From Choanephora cucurbitarum (Eukaryota > Mucoromycota > Mucoromycetes > Mucorales > Choanephoraceae): a stretch of DNA of 64,000 nt. A program made the translations under genes and the position numbers. Positions within the stretch are counted from its first letter, which is position 1, and every line of letters starts with the position of its first letter. A model generated the notes under the pieces. That model was not told the DNA's origin. It saw only the letters and a program-made list of their open reading frames with translations, and did no database searches. This document shows, piece by piece, positions 47,605-59,314 of this stretch. Where the stretch lies: NCBI GenBank assembly GCA_025331435.1, contig JAIWNI010000077.1, positions 1 through 64,000 of the forward strand, in the 5' to 3' direction.

Positions 47605-50098
47605 CTTAAAGAAAGAGAAAAAAAAAGAGTGTGTATTAAATTTTTTTAAACAGGCCCCTTGACAAGCCAATTTTATTATTTTGGATTAAATGGCCGATTC
47701 ATGATCGTTTGTTTGCTCTACGCAAAGAAGAACAACCTAATAGAGTGAGCCCTTATCGCACCTCTTCTAAAACAAGACAGAAGCATCAGATCCATGTTCA
47801 GTTAACTCTGAATTTTTGCTTTCTCGTATAAGGATTTGAGCAAAATAAATCTTATTCTGTCTCCTATCACTTTGTATAAATTTGAGCAACTTCCAGTCTC
47901 TCATAACTATAATACTTGCAAACAGCCTAAAATCATACTTGGTCATAACGGTCTATTAACATTGCTGCTATATGAGATTGCTTCATTTGTTTGTTATTTT
48001 TAGGAAGCAATCTTATCCAAACCTCAGTTAGCTTATGTTAGATCAAGTTCTAGCTCTCATCTACTTGTACTCAATTCCATCGCTTGAAAACTGTCTTTCA
48101 GACTTTAGCTAAAATAGCAAGAGAAAAACGATTGATCCTGACTTATTTGCCTTCACACAAGTGATGAGTTTCTCAATAACATTGCAAACTCTTTATGTCT
48201 GCACACACTTAACTCTGTTATACTGATGAAGTGATCTATGTAGTCACGATAAAGCATTGACATCAGCAGTTGTATTGAGCTATTCTGGCTTGTCATACTA
48301 TATCTTCTTTCTGCACCTCCAAACTGAGGCTATCTAGTTGTAGCCTATGTCAAGAGTACCCAAAAAAAACAAAGAAAGGTGAACTATTAAAGAAGATCTT
48401 CAAGTGCACAGAGTTTGGTTATTACTACTCGAAAGAAAATAGTAAGAGGATCTCTTGTTTGTCTTCATTAAAGTTGTCTAGCTGAGTTAACTCTGTAGTA
48501 CTCTAGCTGTATTTTCATGCAACATATACGCTGCATTGATAGCTTCAAATGAGGGTGTATGGGCCATATACATAGCTGGTGCGTGTGTATAGTGCGTCTA
48601 TGGGTGGCTTTTTGGCAATATTAGCAAACAAAGGATATGATAGGGTAGTGAAGGATCATATGAAGGTTTCGTCACTTGGGTAGATTTTTCTGATTGGTTG
48701 GTCCATAATCAACTGACTCTACCTCCTTGATCTTGATAAATACACGCCCTTGGCCTTTTCTCTTTTTTTTCCCTTTTTTTCTTTTTCACTTCGTATCTCT
48801 CTCTCTCTCTTTTCAAGACAAGGTCAAGGCAAACCAAAAGCTAAGTATTATCTCTCTTTTTCTTTATAATGGTGATGTACAATAAGTAAAAGATATGCGT
48901 GCTTGTGCGTGCGTGTCTGAAGGGCGTGTTATATTCTTCTTTACTGTCTGATTGATGTCTCTTTGACGCGCTCGCTGAATATACTTTGGCTTGAAGTGTG
49001 TCTTTAAGGGATATCTCACAGTATTGAATTTAATGAAAATGAAATGGAGCTCCATGCAGCTCACATTCAGCATTTCATTCATTCAGCGGATGCGTTTGAA
49101 TGGTGCCTAGTCTATACTTTGTAAATTTTGTGATTGTATCAGTACTTTTTAGTACTTTCTTTATCTCTACTTTTTTATTTTGTTACTTGAACCCGATTCA
49201 TTTATTACCACTTCCACTACTATTCTTTTGCTCTATCTAGTACGCGTTTAAAGCCATGAAGCCAAGCCAAAAAAACATAAACAACCTATTACAAGCCAAC
49301 TTAAAAAAAAACTGCTTCTCTATCACTTCTTGGTCTCCTGGTCTGCTTTGCTCTCATATATACGTGTCTCACTGAATTGGGTTCACTTTACTTCAAGAAA
49401 GAAAAATCAGCTGCTTACTTGCTGTCTGCCTACTTGTCATCTCCAAGGCGCCTCTGTCAAATCCACTTAAGCTCTCTTTCTCTGTCGAGCTACACATATC
49501 GTATAATTTTAGAGACGTTCTGCTCTCTTTATCTAGTCAAATCAAATAAAATAGAAACATCTTGTTTCCATTAATCTTTATAAATGTAATTACATATATT
49601 TCCCTTTAGATAATATTGAATACCTCAGTATCTGGCTTGATTCCTTCACTCAACCAAATAAAAAAAAATCCAGCTCCTGAATACATTTATTATCGAGCCC
49701 TGATGATGATTTCTTTAATAAGACAAGCAAAAACTGGATGTTGTTTTACTACAACAAGCTTTCTTGTTGACAGTCGACTTAACTTAAAATAAGCTTCTCT
49801 TTCAGTACCCGATCACAAAGTGTCAAAATCAATAGAGGCTTATACGATTAAGTCAAGAAATCCAGCTAACTAGCAAGAAAAAAGCCTAGTCTTCATCATG
49901 CAAAGCAAACTAGCTAAAAGCCTTATCAATTGTGTGATGAGCGAAAAAGAGAGGAAGGCTCCTGTCTTGTTTATATAAAATCAATAATAAAACTCGCGTA
50001 TATCTCTTAATTCGGAGTTCATACAGGTCTGAGAGTTTAATTCAGGAAAAAAAAATCGAGAATTTTCTCTCTTTATTTTTTTTTTCTCTTTAACTGTC
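47605..50098. other. Divergent 2.5-kb intergenic region, no gene seen
   Basis: Lies between the divergent MRPS9 and UTP23 genes. A gataaatac element, a long poly-pyrimidine tract and a CTCTCTC run at about 48735-48812 look like a promoter and leader, but only a six-codon ATG frame follows (48869). A non-coding or very small transcript is possible. Frames at 48864-49082 and 49377-49574 have no motifs. Confidence 0.45.
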
Positions 50099-50886
50099 AT
50101 GACAAAAGCTTCAAGAACAAACAAGAAGATCGTACACAGTTATTGTATAGGTTTTGGCTTTAGGCCACCTTTTCAAGTTGTCAGTAAGTGATCAGCTATA
50201 GGATCCAAAGTGACGATCGTTCTCATTCCTTTTCATAAGCCGATGGTGAGTTTTGTAAGAAAGCACTTGAAAAAAAGATCTATGTGAAAGATGCCATTCC
50301 AGAACTTGTTGGCGAGAAAGTCAAAATAGGTATGTAAACCCCGCCTTCTGTGTTTCTGAACAACACCAACTGATCTCGTCCTATAGTGGTGACAGAATGT
50401 ATTTTAAAGGACATCAAAGACAAAGGTCATGACTTCACAAGTGCATTGATTTTGGCTCAAAAGTTTGATGTGCGTAAATGTCCTCACAAAGAAGAAAAAG
50501 TAAGTGCCTATCAATGCATTCGTGAGTTGGTAGGCACCGAGAATAAGGACCATTACTTTGTTGCTTCTCAGAACCCCAAATTAAGAGATCGTATGAGAAA
50601 GGTACCAGGCGTGCCTATTCTCTATGTCAATGTCAAGCACCAAGGCCTAGGTCTTGAACCAATGACTGATCGATCTAAAGCATCCTTCAAGTCTCATGAA
50701 GAACAAAAGATGAAGCCATTAGATAAAGACACAGCTCGATTAAAGAGAAAGCTGATTGAAGAAGAACAACAGAAGAAGCAAGAAGCTAGGCCAATGGTAA
50801 AGAAGAGAAAGGTGAAAGGCGTCAATCCTTTAGCCATGAAGAAAAAGAAAAAGACGCCTCCTCCACCAAAGAAGAATAAACAGTAA
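50099..50886 (+). CDS. UTP23: UTP23, PIN-domain rRNA-processing factor
   Basis: Nucleolar component of the 90S small-subunit processome, needed for early 18S rRNA processing and snR30 release. Exons 50099-50183, 50240-50329, 50387-50886, 224 residues (yeast 254). N-terminal YCIGFGFRPPFQVVTDGEF matches the family's start, where a degenerate PIN domain opens. YVVASQ-type FVASQNPKLRDRMRKVPGVP (about residue 118) and LEPMTDRSK are strongly conserved. The C-terminus is Lys-rich (VKGVNPLAMKKKKK), a nucleolar-type signal and RNA-binding tail. Convergent with the next gene, 50 bases apart, so 3' UTRs must overlap or be extremely short. Confidence 0.93.
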
Positions 50887-50936
50887 AGTGATTCTATATA
50901 TTTATGTATATAATAATAAAAAGAAAATTATGTATA

Positions 50937-53292
50937 TTAACGATGGCTTGAACCAACACGAGAAAGAGCAAATACACCCACAATAACTACACCCAAGAAA
51001 GCAATGGCTGCTGGTAACACTAATTCTTGAGGAATACCAGCAACAGATCCATTATTGTGTTTGTTACTATTATTACTGCTGCTATTACGTCTTCTCTTTT
51101 CGTTTTCTGCTTCTTCTTCCTCTTCCTCAGAATCAGAACTGTATTCTTTTCTCATACTGCGTCTCTTACTCTTTTTATGGCGTGCTTCTGGTGTTTCAGC
51201 CACAGGTGTAGGAGGAGGAGAAGCGACAACAGCAGGTGGTGGTGGTGCAGGCTTCTCTTCTACTACCGACACAGATCCAACCACACTCTCTTCTTCTTTC
51301 TTTTGAGTAGCATCATGTACAAACAACTTGACACGATCTTGACCCATCTTACGAGCCAACTTGACAGCATCGGCCACATCGGCATCAGAAGTGATCAAAA
51401 CCTGATCATTTTCATCATCCAGATAAGAGATACTTAACCAAGAATCTACAGGCTGATCAGAATCATCTACAGTAGCATGGGCCATATGTTCACCAATCAC
51501 CTTTTGATAGACACTCTCCAAGAGGGTCATGTAGCTATGAGTAGAAGAGGCCACACGATGGGTCTTGCCTCCCAAGGTAGTGAACTTGAAGGAGAACACA
51601 TCTTCACCTCGAGAGAGGGCACGAATTTCTTCAGACATCATAGAGCGATTATCTTCGTTGTTGGCTACCATACTGGCTGATTCATTAGGTGTGATTTCAG
51701 AGAACCCATGGAGTTGAGAAAATGAAGCAGAGGGTTCAGGAGAAATGGCACGGTTCAGGCTACTTCCATGGTGGTTGCTGCTGTGTTGAGAATGTGCTGA
51801 TAAAAGTTGAGATGACATAGGATCAGATAGTTGAGATTCATTATCATGTGTATCGGCACCACCAAAACTATCCCAAAATCTACCCCACATAGGTCCTAAT
51901 TATACAAAGTTTATATGGAGACAAACATGCTTAAACATACAGATAAGCTTACCTTCACCATCGTTGCCTTGGATACTGTTGATCTGTTCCATAGTAGCAT
52001 AAGTCAATTTCAATACATCAACAATACCAATCACATCACCATCCTCAACCACAGGAAGATTAAGATAATGACCATCTATTGGTTGAAATCGATCACTATG
52101 TATATGCACTCAACATGCTTCCTCTTTTTCTTACCATGCATTTTACGGAGTGCGTCCATGATTGTCATTTGAGGAGGAGCTGTATCAGGATGAGGTGTCA
52201 TGACACGAACAACAGAGCAGTTTTCAGGGTTTAATCCAGCAGCAATGACACGCAAGACAACATCTTTGGTAGTAAAGATACCAGCCAAACCATCACGATC
52301 AGTCACCAAGACAGCAGTGGTATGGTATTCCTTCATCAGGCGAGCCACATCACGCACATTTGTCTTGACACTTACTTCTGCGGGGGCCAATCCATCCAAG
52401 ACTGATGTAAGGTCGGGACATTCCATTTTATCACGCAATGCTTCCATGTATTGAACAAGCTGGATAGGACTGTTACTCCATTCCTTCTCAACACCCTCTA
52501 GAGCGTCATAGAGTTTACGTGATGAACCAAATGCTCTTTCCATCTTATCCAATGCTTCATATAGACATTTAGTGATATCCAACAATCCAAAGATATCACC
52601 TTCTTCATTACATACAGGCTGATATTAGAAGATAGACTGTTAGTGTTTGTGTTGGCTTTCGTATCTCTATGAATTACCAAATGACGAAAACCACGAGACA
52701 CCATGAGGTTAAGAGCATCGGTGGCTGATGTATCAGAGGTAACACACATAGGACCCTTTGTCATGATTTTGGCAACTGTTGTATCTCTAATAAGCAAGTT
52801 AGAATCACAGTAAAAAAATTTTTTTTTAATCTATTTACCTTGCATCTAATGAATCAGCAACCACACGATAAGCTAAATCTTTAGCTGTAAAGATACCACT
52901 CAAATGATCTTCTTCATCCACAACAAGTACACAGTCACTTCTTTTGGCAGCCATCAGTTGAGAGGCTTCAATGACCAACATATTCTCCTTTACCGTTAAG
53001 GCTTGAGCAGGACGAAGAGCAGAGACAGTACCTGCAATCTTACGTGTTTGACGTACTCTCTTGGAACCTGTCTTCTTCTTGGATAGTTCAGATTCCAATT
53101 TCTTTCGAATGGCCTATCTCTCTCTCTCTATTTAATTTCAGGAACAACTATTATCTATTGTCCACAAACCTCATCTCTCTTAGATTGACGTTGTCTACTA
53201 CCAGTGGTAGACTCAGAAGGAGCCAAGGCAGATAAGTTATCACCACGATGAGAAGCAGAAGAAGGTAATCTTGAACCTGGTCTTTTAGACAT
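50937..53292 (-). CDS. Four-CBS plus PB1 tail-anchored protein, six exons
   Basis: Minus-strand exons 53292-53170, 53113-52839, 52786-52678, 52618-52135, 52075-51953, 51895-50937, about 690 residues. After a basic Ser-rich head come two CBS pairs (DHLSGIFTAKDLAYRVVADS, EGDIFGLLDITKC, DGLAGIFTTKDVVLRVIAAG, DGDVIGIVDVLKL), which in other proteins bind adenine nucleotides and act as energy sensors. A PB1 domain (about residues 470-560, FSFKFTTLGGKTHRV to DVADAVKLA) mediates protein pairing. Then follow a Pro-rich and acidic-basic stretch and one C-terminal membrane helix (about 664-683), with only a few polar residues after it, so it is tail-anchored. This layout is a fungal family (S. pombe Mug70 type) whose role is poorly known. 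Confidence 0.92.
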
Positions 53293-53387
53293 GTGTTGTA
53301 TGAATGAAAGAAAGAAAGAAAAAAAAATCTTCTTACACCCCTCCCCTCTCTCATATTTTTTTTAAAAGTGTTACACATAATGCTTTA

Positions 53388-54869
53388 TTAAGGTTCTATC
53401 TTTCTATCCTTGTCCATAAAGTAGCGTACAGTCTCTTCAGTGACCTTGCTTCTTCTCTCTTGGAAATCACCAACAAACTTAGACAAGACATCAATACAGA
53501 TCTTCTTTAATTCACCAGTCATCAATTCACCAGCCTTATAAGACTACAATAACAACAAGAATGAATATGCATAACTCTTTCATTTTTAAAATTCCTTACC
53601 TGATAAATCTTTTGTAATTCTTCATCATCTTCCAAGAAGAAAGAAAGGTATTGATAGGCAACATCTACATCTGGGTTACCACCATTGGCCTTGTGTTCTT
53701 CAAGTGTAGCTCCACCACCAGAGAAAGCGTGCTTGTTGATCTTGTTCTTGATTTGCTTAGCAGTATCAGTCATGAAGATGGCAGATGTATCAATCGAGGC
53801 ACTCATCTTTGTCTGAGGACCTTGAAGGGCAGGGAAGAATTTAGCATGAATCAAACATGGCTTAGGGTATTTCAATCTTTTGGCAACATCACGAGTCAAA
53901 CGGAAGTAAGGGTCTTGATCAATAGCACAGGGGATCAAACAAGGAATATCCTTCTTGGCTCCAAAGATTTGAGGGAATGAGTTGGAGAAGGAAGGAGCAG
54001 CTTGAATAGAGACAAAGTGGGCTTTACCTACATTATCACTTTGTTTGCAAATGATTAAGTCATTGTCTATTTAAACAAGAGGGTATGGTTACCTATCATT
54101 GAAACCAAAGGCAGCCTTAGATTGAGAGAGTGTGATACAACGAGAGATACGGACGACATTATGATAGAATTCAGCACTAAGAGAAACAAGTCAGTTTCAT
54201 ACACAATGATCCTTGTAGCTTTCCCCCTATTACCCAACAAAATCAAAGTTTGAAAAAATAAACGTCTTTTCAGGCTTAAATCCACAAGCAATGATATCCT
54301 TAGCATTATCATAAGCAAATTGATGACACATTTCTACAGTCAAGTTGGGCTTAAACAAAAACTTTTCATCGTCTGTCAATTGAATGACAATAGGTACATC
54401 AAAGACATCTTGAAGCCATTGACAGAAGACAAAGGGAATCATGTGACCCAAATGCATAGAGGCACTTGAAGGACCGCGACCTGTGTATAAAAAGAAAGGC
54501 TTCTTTTGTTCGTAACGATCCAAGATGATATGAAGTTCTCTAATATAAACCATTAGGGCAACCCATACTATCTTCTTTTCAAAAAGAGTATTACCTATGA
54601 GAAAAGAAGACACCTCTTCTCAACAAAATATGAGGCTTACGACCTGTTAATTTCTCGAAACGTTCCAACATGGCCTCGTCAATATGCTTAGTACCGAATT
54701 GCTCAATAAGCTTGTTGTAATCAATAGCTTGTTGAACACCATCGACAACAGCACCTTCTACTTCCCAAGGTGTTACGTTTTGAGAAGCGGAAACATCGTT
54801 AGAGGCTGCGACCTTAACAGGTTCACCTTCAAGCTTTAAGCCCTCTACACCTTTGTTCAGGTCAGTCAT
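53388..54869 (-). CDS. WRS1: Cytosolic tryptophanyl-tRNA synthetase
   Basis: Charges tRNA-Trp. Minus-strand exons: 54869-54595, 54539-54234, 54176-54093, 54038-53600, 53543-53388, 419 residues, near yeast Wrs1 (432). The class I HIGH motif is MHLGHM (His121-His124) and the KMSKS motif is KMSAS at 299-303, the eukaryotic/archaeal form. [14 protein letters not shown] and [10 protein letters not shown] are typical of the eukaryotic cytosolic enzyme, and no mitochondrial presequence is present. The first 40 residues are a short variable extension. The gene is 95 bases downstream-to-upstream of the CBS/PB1 gene on the same strand and divergent from EF-P. Confidence 0.95.
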
Positions 54870-55020
54870 GGTAGTAAATAAACGAAAAAAAAAAGAAAGT
54901 TATACCAGGCAAAACAAAAAAATCTCTATTTTAGATGACCGAAGTCCTTGTTTTCTCTTTTTCTTCTTTTTTTTTTTACTTTTGAACTCATAGTGGCTTA
55001 ACCTTAAACGCTTGTTTCTT
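54870..55020. promoter_or_regulatory. Compact divergent promoter of WRS1 and mitochondrial EF-P
   Basis: Only 151 bases lie between the two ATGs. It has an A-run (minus-strand leader of WRS1), a T-rich tract about 40-55 bases before the EF-P start and no TATA box. The geometry implies a shared bidirectional promoter linking a cytosolic and a mitochondrial translation gene. Confidence 0.65.
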
Positions 55021-55861
55021 ATGTCTACTTTCTTGACCTTGACAACATTAACTAGACGATCCTTTCAACCTTGTCGTATCTTGCCTTATGCCACAAAACG
55101 CTATTATAAACTAAGTGTTGGCTCTGTCAAGAAAGGTCAAATAGTACAATTGAAAGATAAGGCTTGGCGAGTGTTGACAAGAGACCATGTTTCTACTGGT
55201 CGAGGTGGTGCTGTTGTCAAAGTAAAATATACATAAAAAAAAAAGAAGAGATAGAAAGCTATGACAGTAAATTTGACAACATCGATTAGATGGAATTACA
55301 GGATATTTTATCGAGTCAAAAGATCAATGAACGCTTTAAATCAGGCGATAGTTTAGAAAGTAAGCCTATCTAAGGTGATTGAATTCATGCATACTAACCT
55401 TCTATAGTCTTAAACCTATCTGAGGAGCCTTATCAGTACCTCTACTCAGAAGAAGATAAGGTTCATTTATTGAATTTAGAATCATTTGAAGAAATCGAAC
55501 TTGTCTCTTCTCAATGTGAAGGTGGCAGTCGAGCAGTAGGCATGCTTGAAGGTAATGTTCATACACAAGAAAGCATGCCAGTCACTGATAAATTGATATG
55601 TTAGATGCCATGCCTTTAACTGTGAATTTCTTGACAACACCTGAACATGGTAGACAACCTTGTACCTTTAAATTGCCTTCCAGTTACACATACACTGTTC
55701 AATCAGTTGTCAACCGTGCTGGACAGGCAGCCAAGGGTACTGTTTACAAAACTGCTGTCTTGACCAATGGATCTAAACTTCAAGTACCTGAGTTTGTAAA
55801 TGAAGGCGATAAGATAGTTGTAGATATCGAATCCATGAAGTACATAAAGCGAGAACTATGA
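55021..55861 (+). CDS. Mitochondrial elongation factor P-like protein
   Basis: Bacterial-type EF-P, which relieves ribosome stalling at proline stretches; here predicted to act in mitochondria. Exons: 55021-55221, 55290-55359, 55408-55551, 55605-55861, about 223 residues. Residues 1-29 are Arg/Thr/Leu-rich without acids, a presequence. Domain I follows (VGSVKKGQIVQLKDKAWRV), then the tip loop STGRGGAVV. A bacterial-like YQYLYSEEDKVHLLNLESFE segment and the C-terminal OB domain (NRAGQAAKGTVYKTAVLTNG, VPEFVNEGDKIVVDIE) follow. The loop residue equivalent to the modified Lys34 of E. coli is Arg61 here. The upstream non-ATG extension is not used. Yeast lacks a clear homologue, so this is a retained ancestral factor. 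Confidence 0.88.
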
Positions 55862-56017
55862 GGTTATCTTATCGTGACTCGACGTTTTTATTGGCTGGAC
55901 TAGTGCTATTTTATTTTATTTTACTTGCTGGGATTTTCTTTTTTTTTTTCCTTTTTTTTTTTCTTTCTCTCTTTTTGTGAGAAATTAGTGTGTTTTAACT
56001 ATAAAGAAAAACGCTAT

Positions 56018-56050
<33 letters not shown>

Positions 56051-56206
56051 AAACTCGCTCATCCACAGTACGCCTATCTCACTTGCTGCGAGTATTATTC
56101 TCTTTGCTTTTCTTTTTTTTTTTTGGTTGAAATATAGTTTACAGTGTAAAGTAAAGAAAAGAAAAAAAACGACATTCTCTTTTCTCTCTCTCTCTTTTTT
56201 TGATAC
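55862..56206. other. Promoter region of the NAD carrier with TC microsatellite
   Basis: 345 bases with very T-rich and CT-rich composition, including a pure (TC)n run at about 56018-56044. It serves as the 3' UTR of EF-P and the 5' region of the carrier gene. No frame of note. Confidence 0.6.
56018..56044. repeat. (TC)n microsatellite
   Basis: An uninterrupted TC dinucleotide run of about 27 bases, followed by a T-tract. Similar shorter CT runs precede several start codons in this window. Confidence 0.9.
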
Positions 56207-57358
56207 ATGGAAAAAATTGTTGTCAGTTGGTGGAAAGAATTCGCGTAAGGATCATTTCGAAAATTAGACAGGTTGACGATTAGTCTTAATGCAACTCTTT
56301 TTCTTTTAAAGTCAAAATCATGAAAATATAAAACATTCGATTGCAGGCGCTGGCGCTGGCATTGTCTCGTCTATTGTCACATGTCCTCTGGATGTAGCCA
56401 AGACAAGACTTCAAAACCAAAGCATTGCACTACCGGGAGAGAGATTGTATAAAGGAACTGTGGGTACCTTAAGTCGTATTTGGCATGAAGAAGGTATTCG
56501 TGGATTATATAGAGGTTTAGGCCCTACCATTTTAGGCTACTTGCCTACTTGGGCCATCTATTTTACTGCATATGATTACTGTAAGAATCAATGGGCAGGT
56601 GAAATAGGTAAATGTTTATTTTATATGTATAAAAGAAAGAAAGAAAAAAATGACGTTTTTTTTTTCTATAAAGGACCTAATAAGGAATGGCTATTACATA
56701 TTACCTCGGCAATGTCAGCAGGCGCTGCTTCTACCATGCTTACGAATCCATTATGGGTGATCAAGACAAGATTGATGGTAAAATAAGTGAAAACAAAGTT
56801 AAAAAGGGGTTGCTAAGTGATGGAAATAGACACAAAATGAAAGAACAGCTTATAGATACAACAACACGTTACACGCATTTATTACGATTGCTAGAGAAGA
56901 AGGATTTAGAGGATTTTATAAAGGGTTAGGACCATCACTGATTGGCGTCAGTCATGTTGCTGTTCAATTTCCATTATATGAACGATTGAAGAGTTTACTC
57001 TGTAAGTGAGATAGATTGTTTATAAGCTATGTATTCATTAGATGTAGATGTGGATCGAAATGCCTCAAGCACTGGTTCTACCTCTATCTTATTAGCATCA
57101 GCACTCTCCAAGATGGCAGCCAGTCTAGCGACCTATCCTCATGAGGTCATTCGAACTCGTCTACAGAACCAAACAAGAAAACCTTACAAGTACCAAGGTA
57201 TTTTTCATGCCATTGAAGTCATATCGAAAGAAGAAGGCATTCGTGGATTCTATAAGGGCCTTTCCACCAATCTTGTGAGAACAGTGCCTTCTTCTGCCTT
57301 AACAATTCTTACCTATGAAATGGTTGTTAGAAAACTAGATGATTGGAAAAATCTATAA
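56207..57358 (+). CDS. YIA6: Mitochondrial NAD+ carrier (YIA6/YEA6 type)
   Basis: Inner-membrane carrier importing NAD+ into the matrix. Exons: 56207-56244, 56312-56607, 56674-56777, 56830-57001, 57042-57358, 308 residues. Three carrier signatures: CPLDVAKTRLQ, TNPLWVIKTRLM and TYPHEVIRTRLQ. The Trp in repeat 2 and the YPHE in repeat 3 are features of the folate/NAD/pyrimidine-nucleotide branch. PTWAIYFTAYDY and HVAVQFPLYERLKSLL match Yia6 and its relatives. The third-intron acceptor was set at 56829, giving TQNERTAYRYNNTLHAF in frame; the next AG downstream breaks the frame. A pyrimidine-nucleotide (Rim2) or FAD (Flx1) role is the main alternative. Confidence 0.88.
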
Positions 57359-57558
57359 AAAAAAAAGCTTGATTTATTAACACTGTAAATACCCCCCCTA
57401 CATACATACATATATAAGTGATTAAAAATTTTTGTTTCATTTTTTATTATTGAATGGGATATATTATAATTAAATAACTATTAAGATTCTTTGACAACAT
57501 TCAGAATAATAGAGATTGATTATTTACACACTAATATTACAACTTTGGCTCTATTTCT

Positions 57559-59314
57559 TTAATGGTTCTTTTCAGCTTCGTAAGTAGCGATGGCTTCTTC
57601 ATCAGAGACACCATTGACAGGTCTAGCGTCACTATCACGACCAATAGCATCATCTTCAACATCAGTGGCATCATTCTTGTGGTGACAGATATAGAACAAG
57701 ACAGAACAGACACCCATGGCAGCACTGATACCAGTGTACATCCAGGTCAATTTGGGATCAACAGTGACAGAGACCAAAGCAAAGGCCAAGATAGAGGCGA
57801 AACAGTTGGTGAGCAAGAAGAGGGCCATGACAATAGACTTCATGGATTGAGGAGCCTTCTTGTAAGCATATTCCATACCGGTAACAGAGGCAAATACTTC
57901 AGACAGAGCAACCAAGACATAAGAGGGAATCAAGTAGGCAGCAGAGATCCAGTTCTGTCTACCAGCAGGGTGATCGTAGTAAGGAGCAGTGTGGTAGACC
58001 ATGGATTGGAGACCAGCAGAGTAGGCCATGGCACCAGAGGCAAACAAGAAACCCAAGGAGATTCTGGCAATAGGTCTCATGGGAATACCCATACGACGAA
58101 GACCAGGGTAGACAATCTTATCCATGATAGGGATAATGATGATCAAGGCAAGAGGATCGATGTTTTGCATGATATCGTTAGGGACATTACCAGTCAACAT
58201 GGTACCTGCCATTGAGACAAGGTTGTTTGACATTTGAGAGTAACAGAGCCAGTAGATAGGGTACCAACAGAAGACAACACAGGCTCTTAAGGTACGCTTG
58301 AGTTCATCAACAAAGATATCATCGTAAGTGGCCTTGGCAGCCAATTCGGGGTGGTTGACAATCAAGTTAGAGGGTTTACAGGCCTCAAAGCCGCCCTTGA
58401 CCTTGAAACGCAACATCAAGAGCTTACCAGCCTCGACAAACACACTACCACGAGGAGGGTTTTGGACGTATTGTTTGCGACCGAGAACGACGACAGCCAA
58501 ACAAGGAATGAACATCAAGGTAGGCAAGAGATAGGCAGGCCAGAAACCAACATTCTTTTCTAATTCAGTAGTGGCAATAGCAGAAAGGGAACCGACGTTG
58601 ATACCCCAGTAGAAATAGTTGAAGATTTTTTGGTAAGTGGCTTGAGGGGTCACAATCACACGGTTGCCATTGGAGAGTGTCTTGACATAGGCAGATCGAC
58701 TACGGTATTGTTCGGCCACTAAGGGAGATACATTGGACTTAATACCACCAGTAGCGAGACCGATGATGATCAGACTGACGATGAAACCAGGGAAAGCAGC
58801 ACCACTGAGGATAGCTTGGGGAATAGCAGTAAGGGTAAGGATGATGAGACCGACAATGTAGATACAGGCGAAGACCAAGATGGTTTTGTATTTGCCCCAG
58901 AATTGATCAGCAACAACAGCACCGAGAATGGGAGTGATGTAACACCAGAATTGAAAGAAAGTAGTGAGGGCAGTGGCTGTTTGTTGACCTCTGTTCATAG
59001 CACCAGGTTGAGCAGCAGGGTCTAGAAGAAGAAAAAAGGTTAGTATGGAGTTATGACTATCATCTAAATACATTACATGATGGAGGACTGGGATATTGAA
59101 TGTAATTCTGGAAAGGACCAGTGAGACCATAGTAAGTAAAACGCTCACAGAATTCAACAAGAATAACTAAGAATGCAGATTTGGGAATATTGTCTGATAC
59201 TTCGGGCAAATTCTTCCAATCTTCTGCAGTAGGCTCAGGTCCTGCAGTATCTTCCATATAAGAAGATTCATGATCAGTGTAATTTTCTTCGTTTTTCGTA
59301 GTGTCTTTTGACAT
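57559..59314 (-). CDS. PTR2: PTR2-type di/tripeptide transporter
   Basis: Plasma-membrane proton-coupled oligopeptide transporter of the POT family. Two exons, 59314-59077 and 59021-57559, 566 residues. The E-x-x-E-R-F-x-Y-Y-G proton-coupling motif is at residues 54-63 (EFCERFTYYG) at the end of the first membrane helix. FWCYITPILGAVVADQFWGKYKTI covers helices 2-3 with the family's GAxxAD pattern. FNYFYWGINVGSL is the second PTR signature, and Pro- and Gly-rich helices up to about residue 530 make the expected twelve. A large cytosolic loop lies after helix 6, and the tail is acidic. Splicing gives PSYPAAQPGAM. Codon bias is strong, implying high expression. Convergent with the NAD carrier (200 bases). 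Confidence 0.95.

Noticed and set aside
2592..57358. NAD kinase, GAD and an NAD carrier as an NAD/GABA metabolic cluster
   Set aside because: They are up to 54 kb apart, on separate promoters and interleaved with unrelated housekeeping genes.
57562..58215. 217-codon plus-strand frame opposite PTR2
   Set aside because: Shadow frame: Thr/Asp/Gly-rich, no motif, wholly inside the transporter's conserved helices.
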